Origin: Corynebacterium sp. P4-C1
GTDB lineage: Bacteria; Actinomycetota; Actinomycetes; Mycobacteriales; Mycobacteriaceae
Length of the DNA stretch: 64,000 nucleotides
Direction: 5' to 3'
Assembly: GCF_030503595.1 (NCBI RefSeq)
Contig: NZ_CP129966.1
Coordinates: 124,001 to 188,000 of the forward strand
The notes under the pieces are model-generated. The model saw only the letters and a program-made list of their open reading frames with translations, made no database searches and was not told the origin of the DNA. Positions 38,515 to 47,993 of this stretch are shown here, in pieces (within the stretch, counting starts at the first letter, position 1; every line of letters starts with the position of its first letter). The translations under genes and the position numbers were made by a program.

Positions 38515-40065
38515 ATGAAAAAATTGAGTCGTTCGTGACGGATATCGTCAACGACAACCTGTGGAAGGTGATCCCGTTCCTGCTTCTCGCGGCGGGTATC
38601 TATTTCGGGCTGCGCACCATCTTCGTGCAGCTGCGCATGCTGCCCGACATGTTCAAGGCCGTGGCGGAGAGCCCGAAAGGCAAAGACCACGACGGCCGCG
38701 ACCTCGACGAGGAATACGGCGGTATCTCCGCTTTCAAGGCCTTCACCATCTCCGCCGCTTCGCGCGTGGGAACTGGCAATATCGCGGGTGTGGCCCTCGC
38801 GATCACCATGGGCGGCCCGGGTGCTGTGTTCTGGATGTGGATCATCGCCCTAGTCGGCGGCGCGACGGCCTTCGTCGAGTCGACCCTGGCCCAGCTGTGG
38901 AAGACCAAGGATGCCCAGGGCAATTACCACGGTGGCCCTGCTTTACTACATCACGCGCGGCCTCGGCGAGAAGTGGAAGCCGCTGGCCGTCATCTTCGCC
39001 GTGGCCATCTCGGTTACCTACGGCTTCGTCTACAACGCCATCCAGACCAACTCCATCGTGGAGTCCGTCGGCGGCTCCCTGGGCACTGATTCGAACACAC
39101 TGAAGAGCGCCGTCGCCGCCGGCGTGGCCATCGTGACTGCCTTGGTGATCTTCGGCGGTGTCACCCGCATCGCCAACGTCACCCAGATCGTCGTTCCGTT
39201 CATGGCCGGCGCCTACATTCTCATCGGCCTGGTGGTTCTTGTGGTCAACTACCGCGAGATTCCCGGCATGTTCGCCCTCATCGTCGAGCACGCCCTCGGA
39301 ATCAAGGAGGTCGCAGGCGCGACTGTCGGCCACGCCTTCACGTACGGCATGCGCCGTGGCCTGTTCTCTAACGAGGCCGGCCAGGGCTCCGCCCCGAACG
39401 CCGCCGCGACCGCGACGGTGTCCCACCCGGTCAAGCAGGGCCTGGTCCAGACACTGGGCGTCTACTTCGACACCCTGATCGTCTGCTCGATCACCGCTTT
39501 GATCATTCTTCTCGGCCCGGCACCGATCTACGGCGAGGAAGTGCAGGGCGCCGCCCTGACGCAGGCTTCGCTGTCGGATTCCGTCGGCGCATGGGGCACG
39601 CACTTCATCACCTTCGTGTTGTTCTTCCTGGCGTTCTCCTCCGTGATCGGCAACTACTACCTCGCGCAGGCGAATGTGGAGTACCTGACCAAGAAGAAGT
39701 CGGTGCTGACCGTCTTCCGTCTGGGCGTGATCGGCTTCGTCATCTTCGGCGCCTTCGGCTCCCTGCCGCTCGTGTGGGCGCTCGGCGACACGATGGCCGC
39801 CACGATGGTGTTCATCAACCTGATCGCGATCGTCCCGCTCGGCGGTATCGCCTTCAAGCTGCTGAAGAACTTCAGCGAGCAGCGCGCTCAGGGCCTTGAC
39901 CCAGTCTTCCACCGCGACATGCTGCCGGAGCTCAAGAACGTCGAGTTCTGGGACGGTTCCGACCCGGTCACCCGCCGCAGCGCCGAGGACCGTGTGGCCG
40001 TCGACGAGGCGCGCCGCGAAGGTGCGGCCGACGGCACCGACGAGGGCGGGCTCACCCGCATCTAA
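38515..40065 (+). pseudogene. Na+/alanine-glycine symporter (AGCS family), two frameshifts
   Basis: Homologue of AGCS sodium:amino-acid symporters (about 516 codons), with membrane segments throughout. It is split into two frames. From ATG 38515 (7 nt after TAGAAT) the frame stops at 38536 after MKKLSRS; adding one A in the A6 run 38518-38523 would give a continuous start reading MKKIESFVTDIVND. A GTG at 38535 opens the second frame but has no ribosome site. That frame (…GNYHGGPA) fails near 38943, where one extra T in TTT is present; removing it gives GGPAYYITRGLGEKW, the family motif, continuing to 40065. Internal motifs ISAASRVGTGNIAGVALAI and RGLFSNEAGQGSAPN are intact. It is either a recent pseudogene or has two homopolymer sequencing errors. 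Confidence 0.8.
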
Positions 40066-40068
40066 GGC

Positions 40069-40074
40069 TAGTGT
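40069..40074 (+). promoter_or_regulatory. -10 box of acyP
   Basis: TAGTGT lies in the 16-bp gap after the symporter and is 7 nt before ATG 40082; there is no Shine-Dalgarno. Confidence 0.5.
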
Positions 40075-40081
40075 GGTGCGC

Positions 40082-40366
40082 ATGAGCACCACACGAATGA
40101 CAGCTTTCGTCTCCGGCCGCGTCCAGGGGGTCGGCTTCCGCTGGTGGACGCGCAGCCGCGCCCTCGAACTCGGACTCGCCGGCTACGCGAAGAACCTGCG
40201 CGACGGACGCGTGGAAGTGGTGGCGGAAGGGGAGCAGGCGGACATCGACAAGCTCCTCGCCCTACTTGAAGAGCAACCCTCGACAGCTAGGCGTCCCGGC
40301 GAAGTGCGCGCCGTCGTGCCGCAGTACAGCGAACCGCGCGGCGCGACCGGCTTCGAAGAGCGGTAG
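40082..40366 (+). CDS. acyP: Acylphosphatase
   Basis: 94-aa enzyme hydrolysing acyl phosphates. Family motif [13 protein letters not shown] holds the phosphate loop with catalytic Arg; [17 protein letters not shown] holds the second signature with catalytic Asn. The ATG at 40082 is placed by a -10 box 7 nt upstream; longer in-frame readings start inside the symporter. It precedes smc by 176 bp, an order also seen in other corynebacteria. Cytoplasmic, length normal. Confidence 0.93.
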   Translation: MSTTRMTAFVSGRVQGVGFRWWTRSRALELGLAGYAKNLRDGRVEVVAEGEQADIDKLLALLEEQPSTARRPGEVRAVVPQYSEPRGATGFEER

Positions 40367-40506
40367 GCCTACCGCTTCAACAGGTCCAGAACCAACGCCG
40401 GAAGGCCCATCCGGCGCGTGGCATCCGAAATGTACTCGCGTGCATACGGGTAGATCGCGATCAGGTTGTAAAACGTGGCGTGACACAGCCGCCGTGTCCG
40501 GAGAAG

Positions 40507-40535
40507 TTCAAGGTCGGGGCGCGATTCGGTAATAT
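40507..40535 (+). promoter_or_regulatory. smc promoter
   Basis: -35-like TTCAAG (40507-40512), 17-bp spacer, -10 TAATAT (40530-40535), then 7 nt to ATG 40543 without a Shine-Dalgarno: a leaderless promoter. Confidence 0.6.
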
Positions 40536-40542
40536 TGGTGCA

Positions 40543-43500
40543 ATGCACCTGACTTCGCTGACGCTTAGAGGATTCAAGTCTTTCGCGTCTGCGACGACGA
40601 TGAAATTCGAGCCGGGCATTTGCGCGGTCGTCGGTCCGAACGGATCCGGTAAGTCGAACGTGGTGGATGCTCTTGCCTGGGTGATGGGGGAGCAGGGCGC
40701 GAAGAATCTGCGCGGCGGGAAGATGGAGGACGTCATCTTCGCTGGCGCGGGGGAGCGCAAGCAGCTCGGACGAGCGGAAGTGACGCTGACTTTCGATAAC
40801 ACTGACGGCAGGCTGCCGATCGAGTATTCGCAGGTGGCCATCACGCGTCGCATGTTCCGCGACGGAGCCAGCGAGTACGAGATCAACGGGGCGAAGGCGC
40901 GCCTGATGGATATCCAGGAGCTGCTGTCCGACTCGGGCATCGGCCGTGAGATGCACATCATCGTCGGGCAGGGAAAACTCAACGAGATTCTCGAGTCGCG
41001 CCCGGAGGACCGCCGCGCGTTCATTGAGGAAGCGGCTGGCGTGCTCAAGCACCGCCGCCGCCGCGAGAAGGCCCAGCGCAAACTCACGGGCATGCAGGCG
41101 AATCTCGACCGCCTGACAGATCTCACCGACGAGCTGGGGAAGCAGCTCAAACCGCTGGCGCGCCAGGCCGAGGCCGCGCAGCGCGCAGCGACCGTGCAGG
41201 CGGATGTCCGTGATGCGCGTCTGCGTCTTGCGGGCCACAAGGTGGTCACGCTCCGGGCATCGCTTGACGACGCCGCGCGCACCGCCAACCTCCATGCCCA
41301 GCAGGTCGAGACCGTGACCGGGCAGCTCGCCGACGCTGAAGCGCACCAGGGGGAGGTGGAGGAACTGCATTCTGCTGCAGCGGTGAATTCCGAGCATGCG
41401 CAGCAGTTGTGGTTCGGGTTGTCGTCTCTGGCGGAGCGCACGTCCGCAACCCTGCGTATTGCCACCGAGCGCGCCTCGCATGTGGGGGACACCACCGAGT
41501 ACCGCGGCCAGGACCCCGACGATCTGGTCGCACGTGCGGAGCGCGCCGAGCAGCAGCACGCCAACGCTTTGGCCGAATACGAGAAAGCCGAGCAGAAGCG
41601 CAAAGACATCGCCGCCCGCGTTGAGGAACTGGCTGAAAAGGCCCGCGCCGCGGAGGCGGAACATATGGCCCAGGTACGCGCGATCGCCGACCGGCGTGAA
41701 GGCGTGGTGCGCCTGCTCGCCCAGGAGGAGAGTCAGGTCGCAGCTGTCGAGAGCGCGAAGCAGGAGATCGAGCGGCTCGCAGCCGCAGCCGACGAGACCC
41801 GCGCGCGGGCCCAGGAAGCTGATGCGGAAGCACAGTCCGCCGCGGAGAAAATCGCCGAGATTGCCCGCGGACGCGAACCACTGGAAAACGCCCATGTGCG
41901 CGCTGCCGCGGAGGCGGAAGCAGCCGAACAGCGCCTGGAGCAGCTGCGCGCAGAGCAGAAGTCGAGGGAGAAGGCGGTGTACTCGTTGTCGGCGCGCATC
42001 GCGACGCTCAGCGAGACCGCTCCCGTCGCCGAGGCCGCCGATGTGCTCGGCGCGGCCTTCTCGCCTGTCGCCGACCGCATGAAACCAGCCAAGGGGATGG
42101 AGAAGGCACTCGCGACGGCCCTCGGCGCGCATGCGGAGGCACTCGCCGGCGACGTCGACACAGATATGATCGCTGAGCAGCTCGGCGGGGCCTCGCGCGG
42201 CGTGGTAGTGGACACAACTTCAGGCGGCCGCTCGTGGCGCCTCGACGGTACCCCGCCTGCCGGCGCCACTTGGCTGCTCGACCACGTCACGCTCGACGAC
42301 GAGGTTGTCGGCCCCATCACCCGCATTCTCGTCGACGTCGTGCTTGCCGACGATGTGGCCGCCGCCCGCCGTGCCGTCGCCGATGACCCGCGCCTGCGCG
42401 CGGTGACCCTCGACGGCGTCGTCGTGGGCGAAGGCTGGCTCGCCGCCGGTTCCGGCGGTGCGTCGAGCGTGGAGGTCGCCGCTCAGATTGAATCCGCTAC
42501 TTCCGAGCTGGAAAAAGCACAGGCGCAGCTGGATGAGCTTTCCGGCACCCTCGAAGGCGCGAAGATCGCCGCGGAGGAGGCCCGCGTGGCCGCCGCATCC
42601 GCCAAGGCCGCGCTCAAAGAGCACGACGCGCAGGCCGATTCGTGGAAGCGCGACCACCAGCGTTTGATCAAGCAGGCGGAGCAGGCGCAGAAGCAGCATG
42701 CCAGTTCCGCGAAACAGGCCAACGAGGCGGATATCCGCCTCAGCGGACGCGAGAAGGCCCTGGCCGAGACCCGCGACCGCCTCTCCCGCGTGGAGCGCCC
42801 CGACTCGGACGAGGAGGCCGACGCGACCGCCCGCGACGAAGCCAACGCCGCACTGACCGAGGCCCGTTCCGCGGAAATGGAAGCCACGCTCGCGGCGCGT
42901 TCCGCCCAGCAAGCGGTGGACAATGTTGCGGGCAGGGGAGCGGCGCTTCGTCGTCAAGCGGAGCACGAGCGCCAGGCGAAAGCCCGTCACGACGCCGCGA
43001 TGGCGCGTAAACGTGCTCAGGCCGAGCTCGCCGAGGCTGTCGCCGGACATGCCCGCGACCTCGCCTCGCGCATCGCCGACTCCCTCGAGCGCGCCACGCA
43101 TCGCCGCGACACGTTGGCCGCCGACGTGAAACAGCTCGCCGCACGCCAATCCCAGGCCCGCGAGAAGGTCAGCGCTTTGCGCCAGCAGCTCGCCCGCCTC
43201 GGTGACACCTCGCACGCCGCCGACATTGCCCGTGAGCAGGCGCAAGTGCGCATCGACGAGGCCGAAACGAAGATCGTCGAGCAGCTCGGCATCGCCATCG
43301 ACGATCTCCTCGCCGATTACACGCCCGCTGAGGACTTCGACGAAGCCGAGGAGAACAAGCGCCTCAAGAAGGCGGAAAGGGACCTCGCCGCGCTCGGCAA
43401 AGTCAATCCCCTGGCGCTGGAGGAGTACAAGGCGCTCGAGGAGCGCTACAGCTTCCTGTCCACCCAACTCGCCGACGTGGTCCAGGCGCGGAAGGACCTG

Positions 43501-44019
43501 GCGGGGGTGATCGAGGATGTCGACAAGCAAATTCTGCAGCTCTTCACCGACGCGTGGCACGACGTCGAACGTGAATTCCCGCGGGTGTTCCAGACGCTGT
43601 TCCCCGGCGGCGAGGCGCGCCTTCTGCTCACCGACCCCTCCGACATGCTCACCACCGGCATCGAGATCGAAGCGCGCCCGCCCGGCAAGAAGGTCAAACG
43701 CCTCTCGCTTCTGTCCGGCGGCGAGAAATCGCTCACCGCGCTCGCCATGCTCGTAGCCATCTTCCGCGCGCGCCCCAGCCCGTTCTACGTCCTTGACGAG
43801 GTCGAAGCAGCGCTTGACGACGTCAACCTCCGCCGCCTCATCGCTCTCCTCGAAGAACTCCGCGAAGACTCGCAGCTCATCGTGATCACCCACCAGAAAC
43901 CCACGATGGATGTCGCGAACGTGCTCTACGGTGTGACTATGCGCGGCGACGGAGTGACCCGCGTGATTTCCCAGCGCATGAGCCCCGCGCCGCGCGAAGC
44001 CGCGGAGTCTACGGAGTAG
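40543..44019 (+). CDS. smc: Chromosome segregation protein SMC
   Basis: 1158-aa condensin ATPase. Walker A GPNGSGKS is at residues 31-38; two long coiled coils flank a hinge at about 500-650 (ATALGAHAEALAGDVDTD; GAKIAAEEARVAAASAK follows). The C-terminal head has the signature LSGGEKSLTALAML and Walker B FYVLDEVEAALDD, and the QLGGA...ITHQKPTMDVAN end is typical. ATG 40543 (MHLTSLTLRGFKSF) is chosen; in-frame codons from 40480 are upstream of the -10 box. It acts with ScpAB (not in window) to organise the chromosome. ftsY follows 30 bp on, as in other actinobacteria. Confidence 0.97.
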   Translation: MHLTSLTLRGFKSFASATTMKFEPGICAVVGPNGSGKSNVVDALAWVMGEQGAKNLRGGKMEDVIFAGAGERKQLGRAEVTLTFDNTDGRLPIEYSQVAITRRMFRDGASEYEINGAKARLMDIQELLSDSGIGREMHIIVGQGKLNEILESRPEDRRAFIEEAAGVLKHRRRREKAQRKLTGMQANLDRLTDLTDELGKQLKPLARQAEAAQRAATVQADVRDARLRLAGHKVVTLRASLDDAARTANLHAQQVETVTGQLADAEAHQGEVEELHSAAAVNSEHAQQLWFGLSSLAERTSATLRIATERASHVGDTTEYRGQDPDDLVARAERAEQQHANALAEYEKAEQKRKDIAARVEELAEKARAAEAEHMAQVRAIADRREGVVRLLAQEESQVAAVESAKQEIERLAAAADETRARAQEADAEAQSAAEKIAEIARGREPLENAHVRAAAEAEAAEQRLEQLRAEQKSREKAVYSLSARIATLSETAPVAEAADVLGAAFSPVADRMKPAKGMEKALATALGAHAEALAGDVDTDMIAEQLGGASRGVVVDTTSGGRSWRLDGTPPAGATWLLDHVTLDDEVVGPITRILVDVVLADDVAAARRAVADDPRLRAVTLDGVVVGEGWLAAGSGGASSVEVAAQIESATSELEKAQAQLDELSGTLEGAKIAAEEARVAAASAKAALKEHDAQADSWKRDHQRLIKQAEQAQKQHASSAKQANEADIRLSGREKALAETRDRLSRVERPDSDEEADATARDEANAALTEARSAEMEATLAARSAQQAVDNVAGRGAALRRQAEHERQAKARHDAAMARKRAQAELAEAVAGHARDLASRIADSLERATHRRDTLAADVKQLAARQSQAREKVSALRQQLARLGDTSHAADIAREQAQVRIDEAETKIVEQLGIAIDDLLADYTPAEDFDEAEENKRLKKAERDLAALGKVNPLALEEYKALEERYSFLSTQLADVVQARKDLAGVIEDVDKQILQLFTDAWHDVEREFPRVFQTLFPGGEARLLLTDPSDMLTTGIEIEARPPGKKVKRLSLLSGGEKSLTALAMLVAIFRARPSPFYVLDEVEAALDDVNLRRLIALLEELREDSQLIVITHQKPTMDVANVLYGVTMRGDGVTRVISQRMSPAPREAAESTE

Positions 44020-44049
44020 CTGCGCCCCGCCACCGGATCTGGTGGCACT

Positions 44050-45906
44050 ATGGGGGACATGATGAATTCAACTGCACTGTGGGTCACCATCGCCGTCGTC
44101 GTGGCGCTGCTCATCATTTTGGGCATCATCATCGTCGTCGGTAAGAACCGTAAGAAGTCCAAGACCGTCTCCTTCGAGAAGAAGGAGCCGGAGCAGCAGA
44201 AGGAACTCACCCAGCAGGAGAAATCCGGGAACTACCAGGCCAAGGGCGGGTTCAATTTTGCTCCCGCCGGCGCGCCGACGGCTGAGAAAGAGCCTGTGCG
44301 TGTCGACGAACCGCTGAAGCGCGACACCCCCTCCACCTCCGCTAAAGCAGCAGGCGCTGGTGCCGCTGCCGCTGGAGCTGCTGGTGCCGCCGCAGCTTCG
44401 GCAGCAAAGCCTGCTGATGCTTCCGATTCTTCTGACGTATCCGATACCACTGGCACCACCGAGATGGAGCAGATCGCGCCGGCACCGACTGCCGCAGACG
44501 AGGTCGACCCCGTCGAGCTTGGCGAGACCGAGACCGAAGTGATTGAGCCGGATCCGGCCGAGATCGAGCCGGCGAAGGACCCCGCCCCGGAAGCACAGGT
44601 TGATCAGGGGAAGGCTGCACCGCCTGCTAAACCGGAAACCCCCGCTGAGCCAACGGGCAAGCCCGGCGGCATTGCTGGCGCCGACCACTTGGTCGAACCC
44701 GAAGTCGCCGCGGATGACTCTCGGGCAGAAGCCGAAGCAGAAGCAGAAGCGAAGGAAGCGGCCGAGGCGGCACGAACGACCGCTGACGCTGCCGAAGAGG
44801 CGCGCGAACAGACTCCGGCACCGAAGCCGGATGCCGCTGCTGGTACTACCGGTGCGGCTGGTGCGGCTGCCGCCGGTGCCGGCGCTGCGGCGGCGGGCAC
44901 CGCAGAAGCAAACGAGGCCGCGGAAGAGACGCAGGCCAGCGTCATCGAGACCGAGCCAGTACCCGACGAGCAGCTGGACGACATTGAGCCGGCAGCGGGC
45001 CGCATCGGGAAGCTGCGCGGGCGCCTGTCACGCTCCCAGAACGCGATCGGCCAGGGTCTGCTGGGCATTCTCTCCGCAGGCGACCTCGACGAGGACGCCT
45101 GGGAAGAAATCGAGGACACGCTGATCATGGCGGACCTTGGCGCGGAACTGACTATGAAGGTCACCGAATCCCTGCGCGAGAAAATCGCCGAGCGCGGCGT
45201 GTCCAGCGAGGAAGAAGCGCGCGCGATGCTGCGCGAGACCCTCATCGAGGCGGGCAAGCCGGAACTGGACCGCTCCATTAAGGCGATGCCGAATAACGGC
45301 AAGCCGGCAGTCATCCTCGTCGTCGGCGTCAACGGCACCGGCAAGACCACCACGACCGGCAAGCTGGCGCGCGTGCTCATCTCCATGGGCCACAGCGTGG
45401 TGCTCGGTGCAGCGGATACTTTCCGTGCAGCCGCAGCAGACCAGCTGGAGACGTGGGGCCGCCGCGTGGGCGCTTCCACCGTCCGCGGCAAGGAAGGCGC
45501 AGACCCTGCGTCCGTCGCTTTCGACGCGGTCAAGACCGGTGTGGAGCAGCAGGCTGACGTCGTGCTCGTCGACACCGCAGGCCGCCTGCACACCTCCACC
45601 GGCCTGATGGACCAGCTGGGCAAGGTCAAGCGCGTTGTGGAGAAGAAGTCTCAGGTCGACGAGGTTCTGCTGGTGCTCGACGCCACCGTTGGCCAGAATG
45701 GCCTGACCCAGGCGCGCGTGTTCAAGGACGTCGTCGAGATCACCGGTGTCGTCCTGACCAAGCTGGACGGCACCGCCAAGGGAGGCATCGTCTTCCAGGT
45801 CCAGGAGGAACTTGGCGTGCCGGTCAAGCTCGTCGGCCTCGGCGAGGGCGCGGACGACCTCGCTCCGTTCGAGGTGGAGGGCTTTGTCGACGCGTTGCTC
45901 GGCTAG
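44050..45906 (+). CDS. ftsY: Signal recognition particle receptor FtsY
   Basis: 618-aa SRP receptor GTPase that docks Ffh-ribosome complexes at the membrane. Residues about 8-28 form an N-terminal membrane segment (TIAVVVALLIILGIIIVV). Residues 30-310 are a very acidic, Ala/Glu/Pro low-complexity A domain. The NG domain at about 320-618 has the P-loop GVNGTGKTTTTGKLA, DTAGRLHTS, TKLDGTAKGG and the C-terminal GLGEGADDLAPFE. The N-terminal anchor and long A domain are usual in actinobacteria, though the Ala/Glu tracts here are long. In-frame ATGs at 44059 and 44062 are alternative starts. A terminator follows. Confidence 0.95.
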   Translation: MGDMMNSTALWVTIAVVVALLIILGIIIVVGKNRKKSKTVSFEKKEPEQQKELTQQEKSGNYQAKGGFNFAPAGAPTAEKEPVRVDEPLKRDTPSTSAKAAGAGAAAAGAAGAAAASAAKPADASDSSDVSDTTGTTEMEQIAPAPTAADEVDPVELGETETEVIEPDPAEIEPAKDPAPEAQVDQGKAAPPAKPETPAEPTGKPGGIAGADHLVEPEVAADDSRAEAEAEAEAKEAAEAARTTADAAEEAREQTPAPKPDAAAGTTGAAGAAAAGAGAAAAGTAEANEAAEETQASVIETEPVPDEQLDDIEPAAGRIGKLRGRLSRSQNAIGQGLLGILSAGDLDEDAWEEIEDTLIMADLGAELTMKVTESLREKIAERGVSSEEEARAMLRETLIEAGKPELDRSIKAMPNNGKPAVILVVGVNGTGKTTTTGKLARVLISMGHSVVLGAADTFRAAAADQLETWGRRVGASTVRGKEGADPASVAFDAVKTGVEQQADVVLVDTAGRLHTSTGLMDQLGKVKRVVEKKSQVDEVLLVLDATVGQNGLTQARVFKDVVEITGVVLTKLDGTAKGGIVFQVQEELGVPVKLVGLGEGADDLAPFEVEGFVDALLG

Positions 45907-45955
45907 CTGCGGTTGCGGTTCTATGACTGGCTCATAGGTCCAACCGAATGAATTT

Positions 45956-45992
45956 AAAATGCGGCATAGGCGTGACCTATGTCGCATTTTTT
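45956..45992 (+). terminator. Terminator after ftsY
   Basis: Arms 45956-45970 (AAAATGCGGCATAGG) and 45976-45990 (CCTATGTCGCATTTT) pair over 15 bp with one G-T wobble around a 5-nt loop, ending in a T run. Confidence 0.88.
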
Positions 45993-46093
45993 GCGTTTTG
46001 CCGGATTTACGCAGGGTCTGCAGGTTTACGGTTTAAACGGTTGCTGAGACCAGCACCGATAACCGAAAGAGATCTTGTGAGGTGATGAAGGTG

Positions 46094-47548
46094 ATGCCCG
46101 AACAGACAGCCACTATGGCAGGTAACACAAGCTGGATGCTTGTGTCAGCGGCGCTGGTGTTGCTCATGACACCGGCGCTTTCGCTTTTCTACGGGGGAAT
46201 GTCTTCACGCCGAAGTGTTCTCAACATGATGATGATGTCCTTCACCGCGCTCGGAGTCGTGCCGGTGGTGTACGTGCTCTGGGGGTGGTCGGAGTCCTAC
46301 GGAAGCCAGTCCGTTGCCGGCCTCTTTGCCAACCCGGTCGAGTTCTTCGGTCTGCGCAATTCGATCGTCGATGCGAACGGATCGTATCTCGAAGGTGCTA
46401 ACGGCTACGCGAATGTTGTCGACATCGTTTTCCAACTGACATTCGCCGTGATTTCAGCGGCGATCATTTCGGGTGCGATTGCAAGCCGCGTGAAGATCGG
46501 CGCCTGGATCGCATTCGTCGTCGCGTGGGTGACGCTCGTGTACTTCCCGCTTGCCCACATGGTGTGGGGAGGAGGAATCCTCGGCGAGGGCGAGAACTCG
46601 CTTTCTGCTCTGCTATTTGGGCACGAGAACGGTGAAGCCACAATCGTGCCCATTGATTTCGCGGGAGGCATCGTGGTGCACATTTCTGCGGGCACAGCAG
46701 CGTTCGTGCTGGCACTGGTTATCGGGCGCCGTCAGGGATTCCCGCATTCCAACTCCCGTCCACACAATCTGCCGTTGGTCATGATCGGCGCCGCCCTGCT
46801 GTGGTTCGGGTGGGCCGGCTTCAACGGCGGGTCGGCTTTCGCCGCTGACGGTCTTGCGGGGCTGGCATGGTTGAACACAGTCGCCGCGGCAGCCGCGGCG
46901 ATGCTCGGCTGGTTGGCGATTGAGCGCCTCCGTGACGGTTACGCGACCTCGCTCGGTGCTTCCTCAGGTCTAGTGGCCGGTTTGGTGGCCATCACACCCG
47001 CGGCGGGCGATATCAGTCCTGTCTCTTCTCTCGTTCTGGGGTTCATCGGCGGCATCTTCGCGTGCTTCGGTGTGGGATTGAAATACACCTTCAATTACGA
47101 CGACTCGCTTGACGTCGTGGGCGTCCACTTGGTGGCAGGTATTTGGGGCACGGTGGGTGTGGCGTTCTTCGCCGATAAGAGCGGAATCTTCACCGGCGGT
47201 GGAGCTGACGGGTGGAAGCTTCTCGTCGTGCAGACCCTCATTGCTGTGGTGGCCATGCTGCTTAGCGGTGTCATCACGCTGCTGATCGCGCTCGCGATCA
47301 AGCACACTATCGGCTGGCGCATTACCCGCCAGCAGGAATTCGAGGGAATCGACTACTCGATACACCGCGAAACGGGCTACGACTTCGGCGGCCCCGGCAT
47401 GCGGCCGGGAGGTCTCCCCGCCGGCAATAAACCGGCTGCGGACCTCGGTTTGAACGAGTCCCGGGAGCACCACGAACCGCATTCCGGCAAAGCGGGTACA
47501 ACTCAGAAGAAAGAGGTCGCCACTCGCGAGAAGGAGATTGAACGATGA
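46094..47548 (+). CDS. amtB: Ammonium transporter AmtB
   Basis: 484-aa membrane protein with 11 predicted segments, conducting ammonium. Conserved Amt features: MTPALSLFYGGM near residue 30, the LVYFPLAHMVWGGG segment, and IDFAGGIVVHISAGTAAFVLAL with the twin pore His (HISAG). AGGTGA lies 8 nt before ATG 46094; GTG 46082 and ATG 46085 are alternatives lacking a better site. The C-terminal cytoplasmic tail of about 65 residues is longer than usual. Its stop overlaps glnK by 4 nt (ATGA). Likely induced under nitrogen limitation and controlled by GlnK. Confidence 0.93.
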   Translation: MPEQTATMAGNTSWMLVSAALVLLMTPALSLFYGGMSSRRSVLNMMMMSFTALGVVPVVYVLWGWSESYGSQSVAGLFANPVEFFGLRNSIVDANGSYLEGANGYANVVDIVFQLTFAVISAAIISGAIASRVKIGAWIAFVVAWVTLVYFPLAHMVWGGGILGEGENSLSALLFGHENGEATIVPIDFAGGIVVHISAGTAAFVLALVIGRRQGFPHSNSRPHNLPLVMIGAALLWFGWAGFNGGSAFAADGLAGLAWLNTVAAAAAAMLGWLAIERLRDGYATSLGASSGLVAGLVAITPAAGDISPVSSLVLGFIGGIFACFGVGLKYTFNYDDSLDVVGVHLVAGIWGTVGVAFFADKSGIFTGGGADGWKLLVVQTLIAVVAMLLSGVITLLIALAIKHTIGWRITRQQEFEGIDYSIHRETGYDFGGPGMRPGGLPAGNKPAADLGLNESREHHEPHSGKAGTTQKKEVATREKEIER

Positions 47549-47889
47549 AACTCGTCACCGCAGTCATCAAACCTTTCACCCTTGAAGACGTTGTCGTCGC
47601 GCTGGAAAACGCCGGCATTCAGGGCATCACGATCACCGAAGCGCAGGGCAGGGGCAGGCAGCGTGCCGGCGTCGAGTTTTACCGCGGAGCACAGTACTCA
47701 TCGCCGTACGTGGCCAAGCTCAAGCTCGAAGTGCTGGTGACTGATGCGCAAGAGGCTGCGGCGGTCGACGCGATTTTGGGTGCGGCTCACACTGGCGAGG
47801 TCGGGGACGGAAAGATTTGGGTGTCGCAGGTCGAACGCGCCATCCGTGTCCGCACGGGTGAAACCGATGAGGACGCGATCGTGGATTAG
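47545..47889 (+). CDS. glnK: PII nitrogen-regulatory protein GlnK
   Basis: 114-aa PII signal protein that binds 2-oxoglutarate and ATP and gates AmtB. The N-terminus MKLVTAVIKPFTLEDV is typical. The T-loop (FYRGAQYSSPY) keeps Tyr51, the usual nucleotidylation site; the C-loop GDGKIWVSQVERAIRVRTGETDEDAI is intact. Coupled to amtB by an ATGA overlap. In C. glutamicum glnD, which adenylylates this Tyr, follows; here the next gene is ffh 104 bp away, so glnD must be elsewhere or missing. Confidence 0.95.
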   Translation: MKLVTAVIKPFTLEDVVVALENAGIQGITITEAQGRGRQRAGVEFYRGAQYSSPYVAKLKLEVLVTDAQEAAAVDAILGAAHTGEVGDGKIWVSQVERAIRVRTGETDEDAIVD

Positions 47890-47993
47890 CGGTACCGGAA
47901 CCCCTTCACTTATGGGCGTTGAGTGTCGGCGCGCTAGGGTATAGGGAAGTTTCTGTCTTATCCCTCTACCGTTCTCCAAGGAGCGTGCCACAC

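Noticed and set aside
38911..40065. Independent second symporter gene
   Set aside because: It continues the N-terminal fragment exactly in the AGCS alignment after one base is removed; the Met at 38911 lies within the first fragment.
44050..44062. Leaderless start for ftsY at 44059 or 44062
   Set aside because: TATGGG at 44048 is not TANNNT, so the start cannot be decided; 44050 was kept.
45993..46093. AmtR site in the amtB leader
   Set aside because: GTTTAAAC and GATAAC are present but no CTAT-N6-GATAG-like pair was found.
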